Shown here piece by piece: positions 51,924 to 61,215 of a DNA stretch of 64,000 bases. The stretch comes from Rufibacter tibetensis (GTDB taxonomy: Bacteria; Bacteroidota; Bacteroidia; Cytophagales; Hymenobacteraceae): contig NZ_CP012644.1 in NCBI RefSeq assembly GCF_001310085.1, forward strand, positions 1-64,000, given 5' to 3'. Both the position numbers and the translations under genes were made by a program. The notes under the pieces are model-generated. The model saw nothing but the letters and a program-made list of their open reading frames with translations. It was not told the origin of the DNA and searched no databases. Each line of letters begins with the position of its first letter. Position 1 is the stretch's first letter.

Positions 51924-53693
51924 TTACCTCTCCGCGTTGTTCCCTCTCCGTGTTTTTTCCAAAAGCTTTTTCCTGGTGTCCAGCACCTCCCTGTTCAGCT
52001 TCAGCTTCACCATCCCCATCGGATGGAATCGCCTTTTTAAGTCGATAGCTGCATACACCACAGTATAGATATCGTTTCCTTCGGGGATCAAGCACAGGGG
52101 GGTACGCATAATGTCCCACCATTTATTCACTTTGGTTTCAATGGGCCAGTAGCGGGCTTCGGACCAGTTGTAACCATCTTTAGAAAGTGAATACCCCATC
52201 ATATTAGGTAGATGATGCCCCCATCCATCAGGGCCCCCATCGAATATAGCTATGTACAAACCATTTGGAAGCTGACTTACAATAGGGTTCTCTATGAAAA
52301 ACGGATGCATGGATGTCACAGGATTTACGGTGGTATCCATTCTTATCCAGGGGCCTTCCAAACTTTTACCCTCCGCAAGGCCTATGAACCAGCCCTTCCC
52401 GGATTTTTTCGGGTAGTCTTTCCAGGAGGCAAAAGGGTAAGCTCCACTGTAAAACCCCAGCCATTGGTCTCCCACTTTGTAAGGGAAGAAAGAAGCCACG
52501 CCTTGCCTCCCTTCCCAGGGTTGGGAATCAAGTCCTGGTTCCATGATGATACCTGTGTCCGCATAGGGCCCTCCTATCCCCTCAATGCCCGCAGTCTTGG
52601 ATTCTGCCCTCCAGATGCGGCCAAAAGAATGATTTGGCTCTATCTCTTTGTGCACCGTGTAAGCCAGGTAATATCCGTACCAACGGTTAGCCTGCTCACT
52701 GAAGACGGGCATAAACGACCAGATAGCCCCTCGCCGATCATTCATGGGATTGTCATCTTCTGTTACGGCATACTTCCCACTGGCCTGGTATATGGTAGAC
52801 CGCCTCTTCCAGTGGATGGCATCCTTACTTGTCCAGTGGCCGATGCGGGTTTTTACCCTATCGTAATAAGCCTCTACCCCTATTTCACCGGCACGTTCGG
52901 TAGGAAACATATGGTAAGTGTCCCCTATTTTCACACAACGCCCACCCTCAAAGCCACCTTGTATTCCCTCCGTACCAGGCATTCCTTCCTCCACCACTGG
53001 TTTTCCCGGCCCGCCAACAACGTCAAATAATGGACTTTCGTCAGAAAAACCTTCTACTATATAGGTGGGGTTCCATTGTCTGCCATCGGGCAGTTCTGCA
53101 TTGCGATATGTAAGTTGTTGGTCGGCTTTTACCACCCCTACTATTGTGAACAACCCCTTACCTTCCGGGTTGATGACATGGGTTCCTTTAGGGTAAGGAA
53201 TAGCATAGACGTCAACAGGCGGCAAGCCAGTAACGGTAAGGCCGTTTTCCAGAACCAGTTGCCGGCCGCCTCCACCACTTACCTGCCGGAAAGCTTTTCT
53301 GTCCTCCCCCTGAAAGGTGCCTACCAGCACCTTCACCGGTTCCTTGAACTTTAGCCTTAGCGGTGTATACGCCCCGCTCTCATACTGCTCGGCAGGAAGT
53401 TGTACCCCCGTGAGCCCCTTTATTTCCTGTGCTACCCGCACAATGTTATGCTTTCTCCCGGAGAACACATGCCCATAGGCTGTGGTTGGAAAAGTAACAT
53501 AGCCTGGAACCGCGATTTCAAAGGAGGCAGCTTTCCAGGCAGCCACCTGTGGGGTGCCTTTCCGGGCGTAAATGGCATTCTTTACGTTATCGCCCCCTTT
53601 TCCCATGCCTTCCCCGGAAGGGTTCCCCATGGCGAAAAAGAAGCAGCACGCAACGGCCGCAACGGGAAATACATATTTTTTGTGTATTCTCAT
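51924..53693 (-). CDS. Exported beta-propeller glycosidase-like protein, family unassigned
   Basis: Exported protein of 589 residues (signal MRIHKKYVFPVAAVACCFFF). The first roughly 200 residues form a sandwich-like domain (FEIAVPGYVTFPTTAYGHVF; LTVTGLPPVDVYAIPYPKGT). The rest reads as a five-bladed GH43/GH32-clan propeller, with GGRCVKIGDTYHMFPTERAG, TSKDAIHWKRRSTIYQASG, GAIWSFMPVFSEQANRWYGY and ENPIVSQLPNGLYIAIFDGG. Acidic residues at blade starts are compatible with an Asp/Glu active site. I cannot assign a CAZy family. It is 11 bp after the GH29 gene and in the GH105-led transcript, so a role on fucose- or uronate-bearing pectin side chains is likely; this is inference. Confidence 0.72.
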   Translation of the reverse strand: MRIHKKYVFPVAAVACCFFFAMGNPSGEGMGKGGDNVKNAIYARKGTPQVAAWKAASFEIAVPGYVTFPTTAYGHVFSGRKHNIVRVAQEIKGLTGVQLPAEQYESGAYTPLRLKFKEPVKVLVGTFQGEDRKAFRQVSGGGGRQLVLENGLTVTGLPPVDVYAIPYPKGTHVINPEGKGLFTIVGVVKADQQLTYRNAELPDGRQWNPTYIVEGFSDESPLFDVVGGPGKPVVEEGMPGTEGIQGGFEGGRCVKIGDTYHMFPTERAGEIGVEAYYDRVKTRIGHWTSKDAIHWKRRSTIYQASGKYAVTEDDNPMNDRRGAIWSFMPVFSEQANRWYGYYLAYTVHKEIEPNHSFGRIWRAESKTAGIEGIGGPYADTGIIMEPGLDSQPWEGRQGVASFFPYKVGDQWLGFYSGAYPFASWKDYPKKSGKGWFIGLAEGKSLEGPWIRMDTTVNPVTSMHPFFIENPIVSQLPNGLYIAIFDGGPDGWGHHLPNMMGYSLSKDGYNWSEARYWPIETKVNKWWDIMRTPLCLIPEGNDIYTVVYAAIDLKRRFHPMGMVKLKLNREVLDTRKKLLEKTRRGNNAER

Positions 53694-53704
53694 GGCCTAA
53701 GCTC

Positions 53705-55195
53705 CTACTCTATTTCAACTTTGAATACATGGGCAATTTCGGAAGGCACACGTGTTTTCGCCGGTATGGTGATCGTTAGTCCCTGACTGGTGGCATTGAA
53801 GGGAATATTCTCAAGCTTTTTCAAACCCAGCAGGGTTACCGCCTTCACTTTCCCATTCAGATTCCCTGCTGTCAGTTGCTTCAAGCTGACCGGCATATCT
53901 TTTTGGGTGGTCATTTCCCCCTCACCGCCAGGCCAGTCCAGGAATATGATGTATACATCTTTCCCCTTTTGGGTGTAATGGACCCGCTTCCCTCCTTCGG
54001 TTTTCTCGCCACTGACCCTAAACGGGCGTGTTTCATAAATGGCTTCCCCGAAAGTCCAGAGCCACATGCCTATTTTTGTCACTACCTGTCTCTGATCCTC
54101 AGGAATTGTACCATCTGCCTTTGGCGACAGGTTTAACAGCATCTGTCCGTTGTTACTTACTATTTCTACGAGCTTATGCACAATATCCTTTGCTGTCCTG
54201 ATTCCCATCCCCTCGGTATACCCCCAGGAAAAGGAGAACCCCTCACCGATTGAATAGTCACTCAGAAAGGGGCTTTTGCTGATCTGCTCCGGATTGGAAT
54301 TCTCATGATCCTCCATTCCGACGTTGTAGGGGATGTCCCCTCCTTTTGAGGTGACAGTCACCTCCTGGTTTCTGGACGCTGCTTCGTTGAAGTAGTGTGC
54401 CAGGTAAGTTCTGATTTTTTCCTCATCCACCTGTTCCAGCCAGGCATCATGGTAGATCATGTCTGGGTGATACTTATTTACTACTTCCAGGCATTTATCC
54501 AGCCACATTTGCTGCCACTCCTTTTCAGGCATCGGAGAACCGTATAATTTGGCATACTTCGGGTCGGCGGCCTCCCAGGTAGGTTTCACTTTTACGTTTG
54601 TATAATTCAGCTCATGATGCAGTGAGGTGAAAAACTTCAACCCCCTCTTTCGGATAGCCTTTTCCAATTCGCCCACAATATCCCGTTTAGGCCCCATGTC
54701 CTTTGCATTGAACGGCGTTACCTCACTGTCCCACATGGCGAAACCATCATGGTGCTCTGCTACAGGACCCGCAAAACGAGCCCCCCCTTTGACAAACAAG
54801 TCAGCCCATTCCTCCGCACTGAATTTTTCCCCCTTGAATTCAGGTATGAAATCATGGTAACCAAACTCTGACAAAGGACCATACACCGCTAGATGCCGTT
54901 TATGTGTCCCCAGCTTGGCATAATCGGCTTCATTGTGCATGTGCTGAATGTAATGTTCATTGTTGTAGGCCGGAACAGCATATACTCCCCAGTGGGCATA
55001 GATCCCAAATTTGGCGTCTCTTACCCACTCCGGTACTTCATCGTGCCTTTCCAGGGACTTCCAACTAGGCTGGTAAGTGGTGGAGGCACCCTGCTTGTTT
55101 TGCGTATGGGTGAAGGTTTTTACGGCTTTCTGCGCGCAGGAATAGCTGGCCCAATGCAGGCAAAGTATTGCTGTATATAGGAATCTTGAAGTCAT
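53705..55195 (-). CDS. GH29 alpha-L-fucosidase
   Basis: Exported alpha-L-fucosidase of 496 residues. A Sec signal at about 1-21 is followed by the GH29 barrel (PEWVRDAKFGIYAHWGVYAV; AGPVAEHHDGFAMWDSEVTP). The nucleophile Asp is D250 in MIYHDAWLEQ, and VEIVSNNGQMLLNLSPKADG is the end-of-barrel family block. A C-terminal sandwich follows. It would release L-fucose, or methyl-fucose, from RG-II or other side chains, feeding the fucose isomerase operon at 44363-48665. It is the second gene of the block, 187 bp after GH105, and the beta-propeller gene follows at 11 bp. Confidence 0.93.
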   Translation of the reverse strand: MTSRFLYTAILCLHWASYSCAQKAVKTFTHTQNKQGASTTYQPSWKSLERHDEVPEWVRDAKFGIYAHWGVYAVPAYNNEHYIQHMHNEADYAKLGTHKRHLAVYGPLSEFGYHDFIPEFKGEKFSAEEWADLFVKGGARFAGPVAEHHDGFAMWDSEVTPFNAKDMGPKRDIVGELEKAIRKRGLKFFTSLHHELNYTNVKVKPTWEAADPKYAKLYGSPMPEKEWQQMWLDKCLEVVNKYHPDMIYHDAWLEQVDEEKIRTYLAHYFNEAASRNQEVTVTSKGGDIPYNVGMEDHENSNPEQISKSPFLSDYSIGEGFSFSWGYTEGMGIRTAKDIVHKLVEIVSNNGQMLLNLSPKADGTIPEDQRQVVTKIGMWLWTFGEAIYETRPFRVSGEKTEGGKRVHYTQKGKDVYIIFLDWPGGEGEMTTQKDMPVSLKQLTAGNLNGKVKAVTLLGLKKLENIPFNATSQGLTITIPAKTRVPSEIAHVFKVEIE

Positions 55196-55382
55196 TGCCA
55201 GGTGATATTGTATATTTTACTTTAGCTTATATGGGCAGAGGCACTGCTGCCCCCAAGTAACTTCTGTTCAGAGGCGTCGGAAAACCAACCTTAAGCAAGC
55301 TTCTGCCCTGTGCTACCGATTAAAGGTTGCTCTATCGCGTTATCGGCAGCAGGTATTGCGTCCATCCTATCTGACAAAGCCG

Positions 55383-56588
55383 TTACTTTTTTAACTCAAG
55401 GCTGGCCAGAATGAAAGGACCTGTCGCTTTTGGATCGTCTGTTCTTTTTGATTCATTTATATAGTATGCATAAGAGCCATCACGGCCATCACCCAACCCG
55501 GCAACTTCACAGACCTGGTGTATGCTGATTTCCCCATCCTTTTTGACTTCTATCAGATGATCAAGTATTCCCTTATATCCTCTTTCCGCCACCTTTTTGA
55601 ATTGTTTGTCCAGGTAACCCTTGTTTACCCCCTTAGCCAGGGCATAAACAAACATACTCGAAGCTGACCCTTCTAAATAGTTCCCTTCTCTTCCTCCCTG
55701 ATCAACCACCTGGTACCAAAGACCTGTTTTCTTATCCTGATAAGTTTGTAGGGCCACCGATAGACGTTGTAGAATTTGCACCAGCTCCCCTCTTTTTGGA
55801 TGCTGCGGTGGAAAATAATCCAATACGTCCACTATTGCCATAGCATACCATCCGATAGCCCTGCCCCAGAAGTTCCGGGACCTTCCTGTCTGCGGGTCCG
55901 CCCAGTCCTGCACCCGGCTTTCGTCCCAACCATGGTACAGCAACCCGGTTTTTGAATCCCGCAGGTGCTTCTCCATCAGAATTAGTTGCTGTGCTACATC
56001 ATCAAAACCTTTTGGCTCATTGAAAACCTTGGCGTACTGCGCCAGGAAGGGCGCCCCCATATAAGCACCATCCAGCCACATTTGCCAGGGGTATTTCAGT
56101 TTGTGCCAGTAACCACCCTCGGTCGTTCTGGGCTGCCACCTTAGCTGATTCCGCAATCCTTCAATCGCTAACCTATACTTTTCATCTTTTGTCGACTCAT
56201 ACAGGCCGAAGAGTATCTTGCCCGAATTGATGTTGTCGATGTTAAAGGCATCTGTCCTATAAGATTTGATAGTCCCTTTTTCATCAATCATTTTATCAGC
56301 ATACTGCTGCACAAGCTGCTGGTACCGCCCATTGCTGCTTTCATGGGAAAGCTTTTCAAAAGAATAATAAATCAACCCTTGTGTATAGCCCCAGGATGTA
56401 TTACCAGGAAGCTCAGTCATCCATGGGTTCCTTTTCAGGACAGAGAGTGCCATTCTCTCGGACCACTTCAGGGAACGAGGACCTTCCAGGGATGAAAGGC
56501 TTGTCCATGAACTTAGCATGAACATAACAATCAGGAACAGTACTGATCTGTTTAAGTTCTTGTTTGTATTCTCCGGGCTTTTGATCAT
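55383..56588 (-). CDS. GH105 unsaturated rhamnogalacturonyl/galacturonyl hydrolase
   Basis: (alpha/alpha)6-barrel enzyme of 401 residues with an N-terminal hydrophobic export segment. Family blocks are LSVLKRNPWMTELPGNTSWG, WHKLKYPWQMWLDGAYMGAP (with the catalytic-region Asp), RNFWGRAIGWYAMAIVDVLD and GREGNYLEGSASSMFVYALA. GH105 enzymes remove the 4,5-unsaturated uronate left at the non-reducing end by pectate or rhamnogalacturonan lyases, so it completes the PL1 pathway. It heads the block GH105-GH29-propeller-GH28 and lies about 190 nt downstream of the tandem-repeat promoter at 56775-56830. Confidence 0.93.
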   Translation of the reverse strand: MIKSPENTNKNLNRSVLFLIVMFMLSSWTSLSSLEGPRSLKWSERMALSVLKRNPWMTELPGNTSWGYTQGLIYYSFEKLSHESSNGRYQQLVQQYADKMIDEKGTIKSYRTDAFNIDNINSGKILFGLYESTKDEKYRLAIEGLRNQLRWQPRTTEGGYWHKLKYPWQMWLDGAYMGAPFLAQYAKVFNEPKGFDDVAQQLILMEKHLRDSKTGLLYHGWDESRVQDWADPQTGRSRNFWGRAIGWYAMAIVDVLDYFPPQHPKRGELVQILQRLSVALQTYQDKKTGLWYQVVDQGGREGNYLEGSASSMFVYALAKGVNKGYLDKQFKKVAERGYKGILDHLIEVKKDGEISIHQVCEVAGLGDGRDGSYAYYINESKRTDDPKATGPFILASLELKK

Positions 56589-56774
56589 GATTGCTTCTTT
56601 CTATACTAGGTATTTAACAGCAGCGCTTCTTAGCGAGAACCGCTATTATTGAATATGTTTCCTTGCCAGGGGAATAGGATAAGGTTAACTGCTTTTCAGT
56701 GAAAAGAAATAAGAGCCTTACACCCTGCGGCTGTTTTCCCCGGCTAGCCTAATTACATATATAAAAATTGTTTT

Positions 56775-56830
56775 TAAATATAAAATTTATTTTCTGTAAT
56801 ATCAACCTGTTGTATCCTGCAGCATCCTGC
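56775..56830 (-). promoter_or_regulatory. GCAGGAT tandem-repeat promoter, copy 3 (GH105)
   Basis: Three 10-bp-phased half-sites on minus: GCAGGAT (56824-56830), GCAGGAT (56814-56820) and a degenerate ACAGGTT (56804-56810). The last is followed after exactly 21 nt by TATATTTA at 56775-56782. It faces GH105 and the GH29/propeller/GH28 genes beyond it. Confidence 0.74.
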
Positions 56831-57058
56831 TTTTTAGCATTTTCAGCTCCACGATACCTGTGCCCCGAAAATTTGAAACAGGGCCTTACCTCTAAATGGG
56901 GTATTTTTTAACTGATGGTGGCATTGCAATGTTTGTAGGCCGCTCTACAAGATATTTGTTAGTCTGAGGAAAAGCGCTGAAGGCTCTGCTCCGTGCTTTA
57001 AAACTAGATAAACACCCTTTTAGCTTAATCCTCCTTACGGGCAGTCGCTTCCTTTCCG

Positions 57059-57322
57059 ATGATGGTTCAGGTTGTTGGGCAGGACAAAAAGGCTACTGTA
57101 AATGGGTTAGCGGAAAGCATAGGAAGCATAAGCTTTCCAGGGTTCACGCACGCCTACATAAGGATGACAATGAGGGTCTTTGGCGCAAACTCATCCTTTA
57201 TTGAAGCTCACCTTTCCGCAAGGAAAAGTAAATGGCCTGAGGGGAGACACATAAGCTACCTGCCAGAAGGAACTCCCCATCGCCCACATATTTTACAAAG
57301 GGGGGCGATAGTGCATGTATAA
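57059..57322 (+). pseudogene. Possible remnant of a P4-type tyrosine integrase C-terminus
   Basis: An 87-codon frame contains GFTHAYIRMTMRVFGANSSF then IEAHLSARK and later GRHISYLPEG. This resembles the end of P4/DUF4102-type integrases, where HGFR..A.T.L.E.G is followed by IE.qLAH and then a yNRt.YLpER segment. The catalytic Arg/His positions are not intact, and the upstream catalytic domain is absent. The similarity is by eye and weak. Confidence 0.3.
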
Positions 57323-57593
57323 TATGGCTATACAAGCGAGAATCTAAGAAAGCAGTGATCCTGCCTAATGCACATTGCGGTACCAGGAATGAAAAAACAA
57401 CACGAGCGGGGCTTGTATGGCATAGACGGCCTGGCTGTAGCGGAACCTATCGATGCATCCAAACCAAGTACCTATCCCCAAGTCAAGGGGACGGTGCTGG
57501 ATTGATAGGGAACCGCATTTTCTACTGATCACTGATGCTCCCTCTGTTTCGGGAGATCGGGTTACAAACGCCATCGAGGCTATCGGGCAGAGT

Positions 57594-58610
57594 CTACTCT
57601 AAATTTACCATCACCTTTATCACTCCTTTTGCCGGATCAAGCCAGCTGCTAAATTCATCTTTCACTTGGTCAAAATCAACTCTGTGTGTGATATAGGTCG
57701 TAGGGTTAATCAATCCAGATTTCATAGAGGCAACCACATGTTCAAAGTCCTCACGGGTAGCATTGCGGCTGCTCATCAGGGTAGACTCACGCTTATGAAA
57801 CTCTGGGTGGCTAAAGCAAATATCTCCTCTCTGCAAGCCCACCAACACATACCTTGCTCCATGCGCCATATATTGGAACCCGTTGTTTATCGCTTTTGAG
57901 CTTCCCGTGGCGTCTATTACAACAGTAGGCATATTGCCGTTTGTTATCTCTGCTAAACGTTCACCTGTGTTGTTGTCAAGAGCGTTGATAGTATGGGGTA
58001 CTTTTAGCCTTTCTTTGCAGAAGTTGAGGCGATCAGTATTGATGTCCATAGCGATTACCAACCCACCGGCTATACGCGCAAACTCCATGATTCCCAATCC
58101 TATGGGTCCTGCCCCTATCACCAACACATACTCCCCTTCCTGTACCGCCGCGCGTCTAACCCCATGTGCCCCGATAGCCAACGGCTCGATCAATGCCAAT
58201 TCATCAAAGCTAAGTCCATCACCATGCACAAGCGAGGAGCTGGGAACGGATAAGTATTCTACCATCCCACCATGCACATGCACACCGCACACCTTGATAT
58301 TCGAGCAGCAATTAGGTTTACCTGAGCGGCAGGCAATACATTCACCACAATCAAAATAAGGAACAAAGGTTACGGCCTCACCCTTGTTAAAACCTGGCGT
58401 GTTATCAAAATCAACCAGTTCACCTGACAATTCGTGGCCCAATACCCGAGGGTATTCAAAGAATGGCTGCGTGCCCTCAAAGGCATGTAAGTCTGTCCCG
58501 CAAATACCTACCCGTTTTATTTTGATAACAGCTTTTCCTTTTTCCGATTTAGGAGGTTCGCCTATGGCATATTCGAATTGACCGGGAGTAACACAAACTA
58601 GTTTTTTCAT
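57594..58610 (-). CDS. Zinc-dependent medium-chain sugar/alcohol dehydrogenase
   Basis: Cytoplasmic MDR dehydrogenase of 338 residues. Catalytic zinc ligands are Cys37 in GICGTD and His59-Glu60 in LGHEL. The structural zinc loop CGECIACRSGKPNCC spans about 88-102. The Rossmann motif is VIGAGPIGLG (about 164-173), followed by MDINTD, where Asp189 suggests NAD rather than NADP. Relatives oxidise polyols and sugar acids. With the mutarotase 210 bp upstream and an SDR sugar dehydrogenase nearby, oxidation of a fucose- or rhamnose-derived sugar or 2-keto-3-deoxy acid is plausible; this is inference. The gene lies outside the glycosidase blocks and has no tandem-repeat promoter. Confidence 0.9.
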   Translation of the reverse strand: MKKLVCVTPGQFEYAIGEPPKSEKGKAVIKIKRVGICGTDLHAFEGTQPFFEYPRVLGHELSGELVDFDNTPGFNKGEAVTFVPYFDCGECIACRSGKPNCCSNIKVCGVHVHGGMVEYLSVPSSSLVHGDGLSFDELALIEPLAIGAHGVRRAAVQEGEYVLVIGAGPIGLGIMEFARIAGGLVIAMDINTDRLNFCKERLKVPHTINALDNNTGERLAEITNGNMPTVVIDATGSSKAINNGFQYMAHGARYVLVGLQRGDICFSHPEFHKRESTLMSSRNATREDFEHVVASMKSGLINPTTYITHRVDFDQVKDEFSSWLDPAKGVIKVMVNLE

Positions 58611-58820
58611 ATAAAATATCTAAAGCAATGGAGTTAATTCATTGAAATTCAACACGTGTCAGCATTGGCCTTATTCTTCCCTTTTAAAGAGATTATTTGA
58701 TAGGCGGGCATTCCCGCCGAAAAAAGCAACCTGCTCTGATTGGCGGAAGGAGAGGAGACAGCCTTCTACGATGCGCGGCGCCCTGTCAATCAGCTGGGAC
58801 ATAGATTTCAGTTTTCCTGC

Positions 58821-59156
58821 CTACAGTGAAAACATCTTATGCATCAGGACCCACTTTTGCCCATCCACCGTCCCTGGGATCCCCTGCTGGTATTTCCACA
58901 TCAATTGCTCCCACTCCTGTACTTTCTCGTTTGCCTGATCCATCGCTGCTTTCCGCTCAAAGCTGAAGGAGCTATTTGTCTCCATTATCATGAATAGCCG
59001 ATTGCTGATCCGGTAAATTTCCATCTCTACTATTCCTGCAACCCGCAAACTCTCTTTGATTTCAGGCCAAACATCCTGATGCCAGCGCTCATATTCTCCT
59101 ATCAGCACTGGGTCTGTTTTCAAATCCAGTGCCAGGCAATACCTGTTCTTGCTCAT
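58821..59156 (-). CDS. L-rhamnose/L-fucose mutarotase
   Basis: Small cytoplasmic protein of 111 residues of the rhamnose mutarotase family (PF05336), interconverting alpha and beta anomers. Family blocks are CLALDLKTDPVLIGEYERWH, VWPEIKESLRVAGIVEMEIY, RLFMIMETNSSFSFERKAAM and GQKWVLMHKMFSL at the end. Relatives serve L-rhamnose isomerase pathways, and in Xanthomonas-type oxidative pathways L-fucose. Because fucI and an SDR dehydrogenase lie nearby and no rhamnose isomerase is visible, L-fucose is at least as likely as L-rhamnose here. The Zn-dehydrogenase follows 210 bp downstream. Confidence 0.88.
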   Translation of the reverse strand: MSKNRYCLALDLKTDPVLIGEYERWHQDVWPEIKESLRVAGIVEMEIYRISNRLFMIMETNSSFSFERKAAMDQANEKVQEWEQLMWKYQQGIPGTVDGQKWVLMHKMFSL

Positions 59157-59511
59157 GCTTTATATTTTCAATGAGTTAGCCTACCTTCTGCATTCACCTG
59201 CACGGAAAATTGCTTTGCTACTGTACCTATAGGAGAGGCAAGCCTCGCCTCCGGTTTCCGGATTCACTGTCCCCTACGATTGGTTCTACACCGCTGCCGT
59301 ACCCGTTGTAGGTCGCAGGGATGGGGAAAAGACCCTTAGAACCCAACCTTTCTTCATTCCTGTTAAGTATAAAAAAGCACCTCAGGAATTCCTTCAGCAC
59401 CAACAAAGAACAATCCTGGTTACTGTTTGCCTAGACACTTACAAAAGGCACTGTCCGGGAACCGCCACCTGAATAAATCCCTCGCTTTGACTGATTCCTA
59501 TGAAATTTCAA
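59157..59511. other. Intergenic gap upstream of the mutarotase
   Basis: This 355 bp gap has no recognisable gene. It should contain the mutarotase promoter on minus. No tandem-repeat site and no strong hairpin were found. Confidence 0.5.
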
Positions 59512-61215
59512 CTAACAAACTTGTGTCTGGTTATGATGTTTCAGGGCACCGGTTGACTTCTTAGCATTCCAGGTAAACTCGATTGCCTGCAGAAGAGAGA
59601 TTCGCCCTGGATCAAGTTTCCCTCTTTTGTGCCGCATCCGACAAACCCATTTACTAAATTTTGGATCCTCCGGCCAGTTTGCGGGAACACGTGTATGCCC
59701 GTGTTCCTGCTTAAACCTTACAAGACGATCGTACATGTCATGCCATGGAACCACCGTTTTACGAATCAGTGTCCAATTAAAACCGAGCTTATCCAACAGC
59801 TCGATCTTCTGGGGGCTCAGTTCCGCCTTGCTTGATTTCACCTTGTATACCCAGGCGGCCAGTGGCTGATTGGGTTCCCACTGACTTGGAACTTCCGTAT
59901 GGGCAAACTTATCTCTGAAGGCGGCTAAAGCATTATACATCTTCATCCAGTATTCCTCCTGGAGGCTCCAAGGGAAAAATATCTCATTTAGAAGGCTTAT
60001 GCGATCCTGTGATAGTTTTCCCTGATAGAAGTGCCTCCGCTGCCAACAGGTCCATCGCTGTAGCGTCGGGTCTACCTTCAAAGACACCTGACAGGAGCCA
60101 TATACCCGCTTATGATCTTTCAGCTTTTCATAATTAGCAACCCATTGAGCATCATAGGCAGCATTCAACTGGCTTTTCGCATCCCTGCTCCACACAAAGC
60201 CTAATTCATCCAGCTTCTTCTTTTTACTTAAGTCAAGCTTGCCTCTTGCTTCCAATGTTCTTTGGGTACCTACCCATGTACCGAGTGTTTTATTCTCTTT
60301 GTAGTTGACGGGCACAAAGCAATGCCCATGCTTTTGCTGGTAGGCACGGAGCTGCGTGTAGATACTGTCCCAGCATTTCTCCCTATCGCCCTCACAGCTC
60401 CAGGTAAAGTCTATTTCATCAAGCCGCTGGACACGTTCTACAGACAGCGAATTGTTTTTCCTGGCAAGCCTTTGCCTTTCAATCCAGCCTACTAGCTTTT
60501 CATACTTGCCTGGAACTCTGCAGTGGCCATGCGCCCGGTAAAAAGCTGTCAGCTGTTGTAAGAACATTTCCCACCGGGACGCACGTACGGCCCTTATGTC
60601 CCAAACAAACCCCAACTTGCTGAGCTTTTGCTCTCGGTCTTCCCGCAGTTTATCCTTCTTGCGCATCCGGCGCTGCACTAATACCCAAAGGGCAAGCTGT
60701 TTATCTTTCGGCCAGTTCTGAGGTACGCGGCAATGGCTGAATATATCATGAAAGTCTTTTAGCCTCAGGTACATTTGCTCCCACTGGTAGTCCCTGCTTA
60801 TAAACATTCCCCAATCCACCCCAAGGCGGTCCAGCCTTTGAAACTGATTCTGTGCCAGGAGCCGTTTACCTATAACCTGCCGTATCAGCCAGTCTTTCAG
60901 GTCTTCATGCCTTTGGTCGGAGGGCAGACACACATGACCATTCTGCTGTGCATAGCTGGCTAGCTGCCTGTACATGGACTCCCAGGTATGGCCCTTCTCT
61001 TCAAAGTCGATGTCTAAAGCGGATAGCTTACTTCTCAGTTCAGGAGGGAGCATGTGCCTGATGCGGCCTTGGATGTATACCCACTTCTTTAACTCATCCT
61101 CAACATCCTCGGCGGCAGGTTTATTTCCCCTGCTGTAGGCTTTGCATTCATGATAGTTTTGATACCATCTTTCAAGGAACTCCCCATTGAAAAGAGCTTT
61201 GTCCAAATTTGCCAT
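59512..61215 (-). CDS. Protein built of eight helicase-associated (HA) repeats, no helicase motor
   Basis: Cytoplasmic protein of 567 residues with no signal peptide, consisting of about eight tandem helicase-associated domains (PF03457 type, about 65-70 residues each). Repeats begin near residues 13, 77, 143, 213, 282, 356, 424 and 492. Each follows W..MY..L..F...HGHCRVP...W, then L..WV..QR..., ending L..LGF.W; for example WEMFLQQLTAFYRAHGHCRV and WHDMYDRLVRFKQEHGHTRV. HA domains are small helical, presumed nucleic-acid-binding modules, usually appended to superfamily 2 helicases. No Walker A, DEAD box or other catalytic motif is present. Its upstream region carries the same tandem-repeat promoter as the pectin operons (61519-61564), so it may be induced with them. 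Function unknown. Confidence 0.85.
   Translation of the reverse strand: MANLDKALFNGEFLERWYQNYHECKAYSRGNKPAAEDVEDELKKWVYIQGRIRHMLPPELRSKLSALDIDFEEKGHTWESMYRQLASYAQQNGHVCLPSDQRHEDLKDWLIRQVIGKRLLAQNQFQRLDRLGVDWGMFISRDYQWEQMYLRLKDFHDIFSHCRVPQNWPKDKQLALWVLVQRRMRKKDKLREDREQKLSKLGFVWDIRAVRASRWEMFLQQLTAFYRAHGHCRVPGKYEKLVGWIERQRLARKNNSLSVERVQRLDEIDFTWSCEGDREKCWDSIYTQLRAYQQKHGHCFVPVNYKENKTLGTWVGTQRTLEARGKLDLSKKKKLDELGFVWSRDAKSQLNAAYDAQWVANYEKLKDHKRVYGSCQVSLKVDPTLQRWTCWQRRHFYQGKLSQDRISLLNEIFFPWSLQEEYWMKMYNALAAFRDKFAHTEVPSQWEPNQPLAAWVYKVKSSKAELSPQKIELLDKLGFNWTLIRKTVVPWHDMYDRLVRFKQEHGHTRVPANWPEDPKFSKWVCRMRHKRGKLDPGRISLLQAIEFTWNAKKSTGALKHHNQTQVC

Larger units (their letters stand above)
56589..57593. other. 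1-kb non-coding stretch with promoter and integrase-like remnant
   Basis: This region holds the GH105 promoter (56775-56830) and a short plus-strand reading frame resembling a decayed integrase end (57059-57322). Nothing else is supported. It separates the pectin enzyme block from the dehydrogenase/mutarotase genes. Confidence 0.6.

Noticed and set aside
52212-53030. 272-codon plus-strand open frame
   Set aside because: It is antisense to the second propeller gene with no family resemblance.
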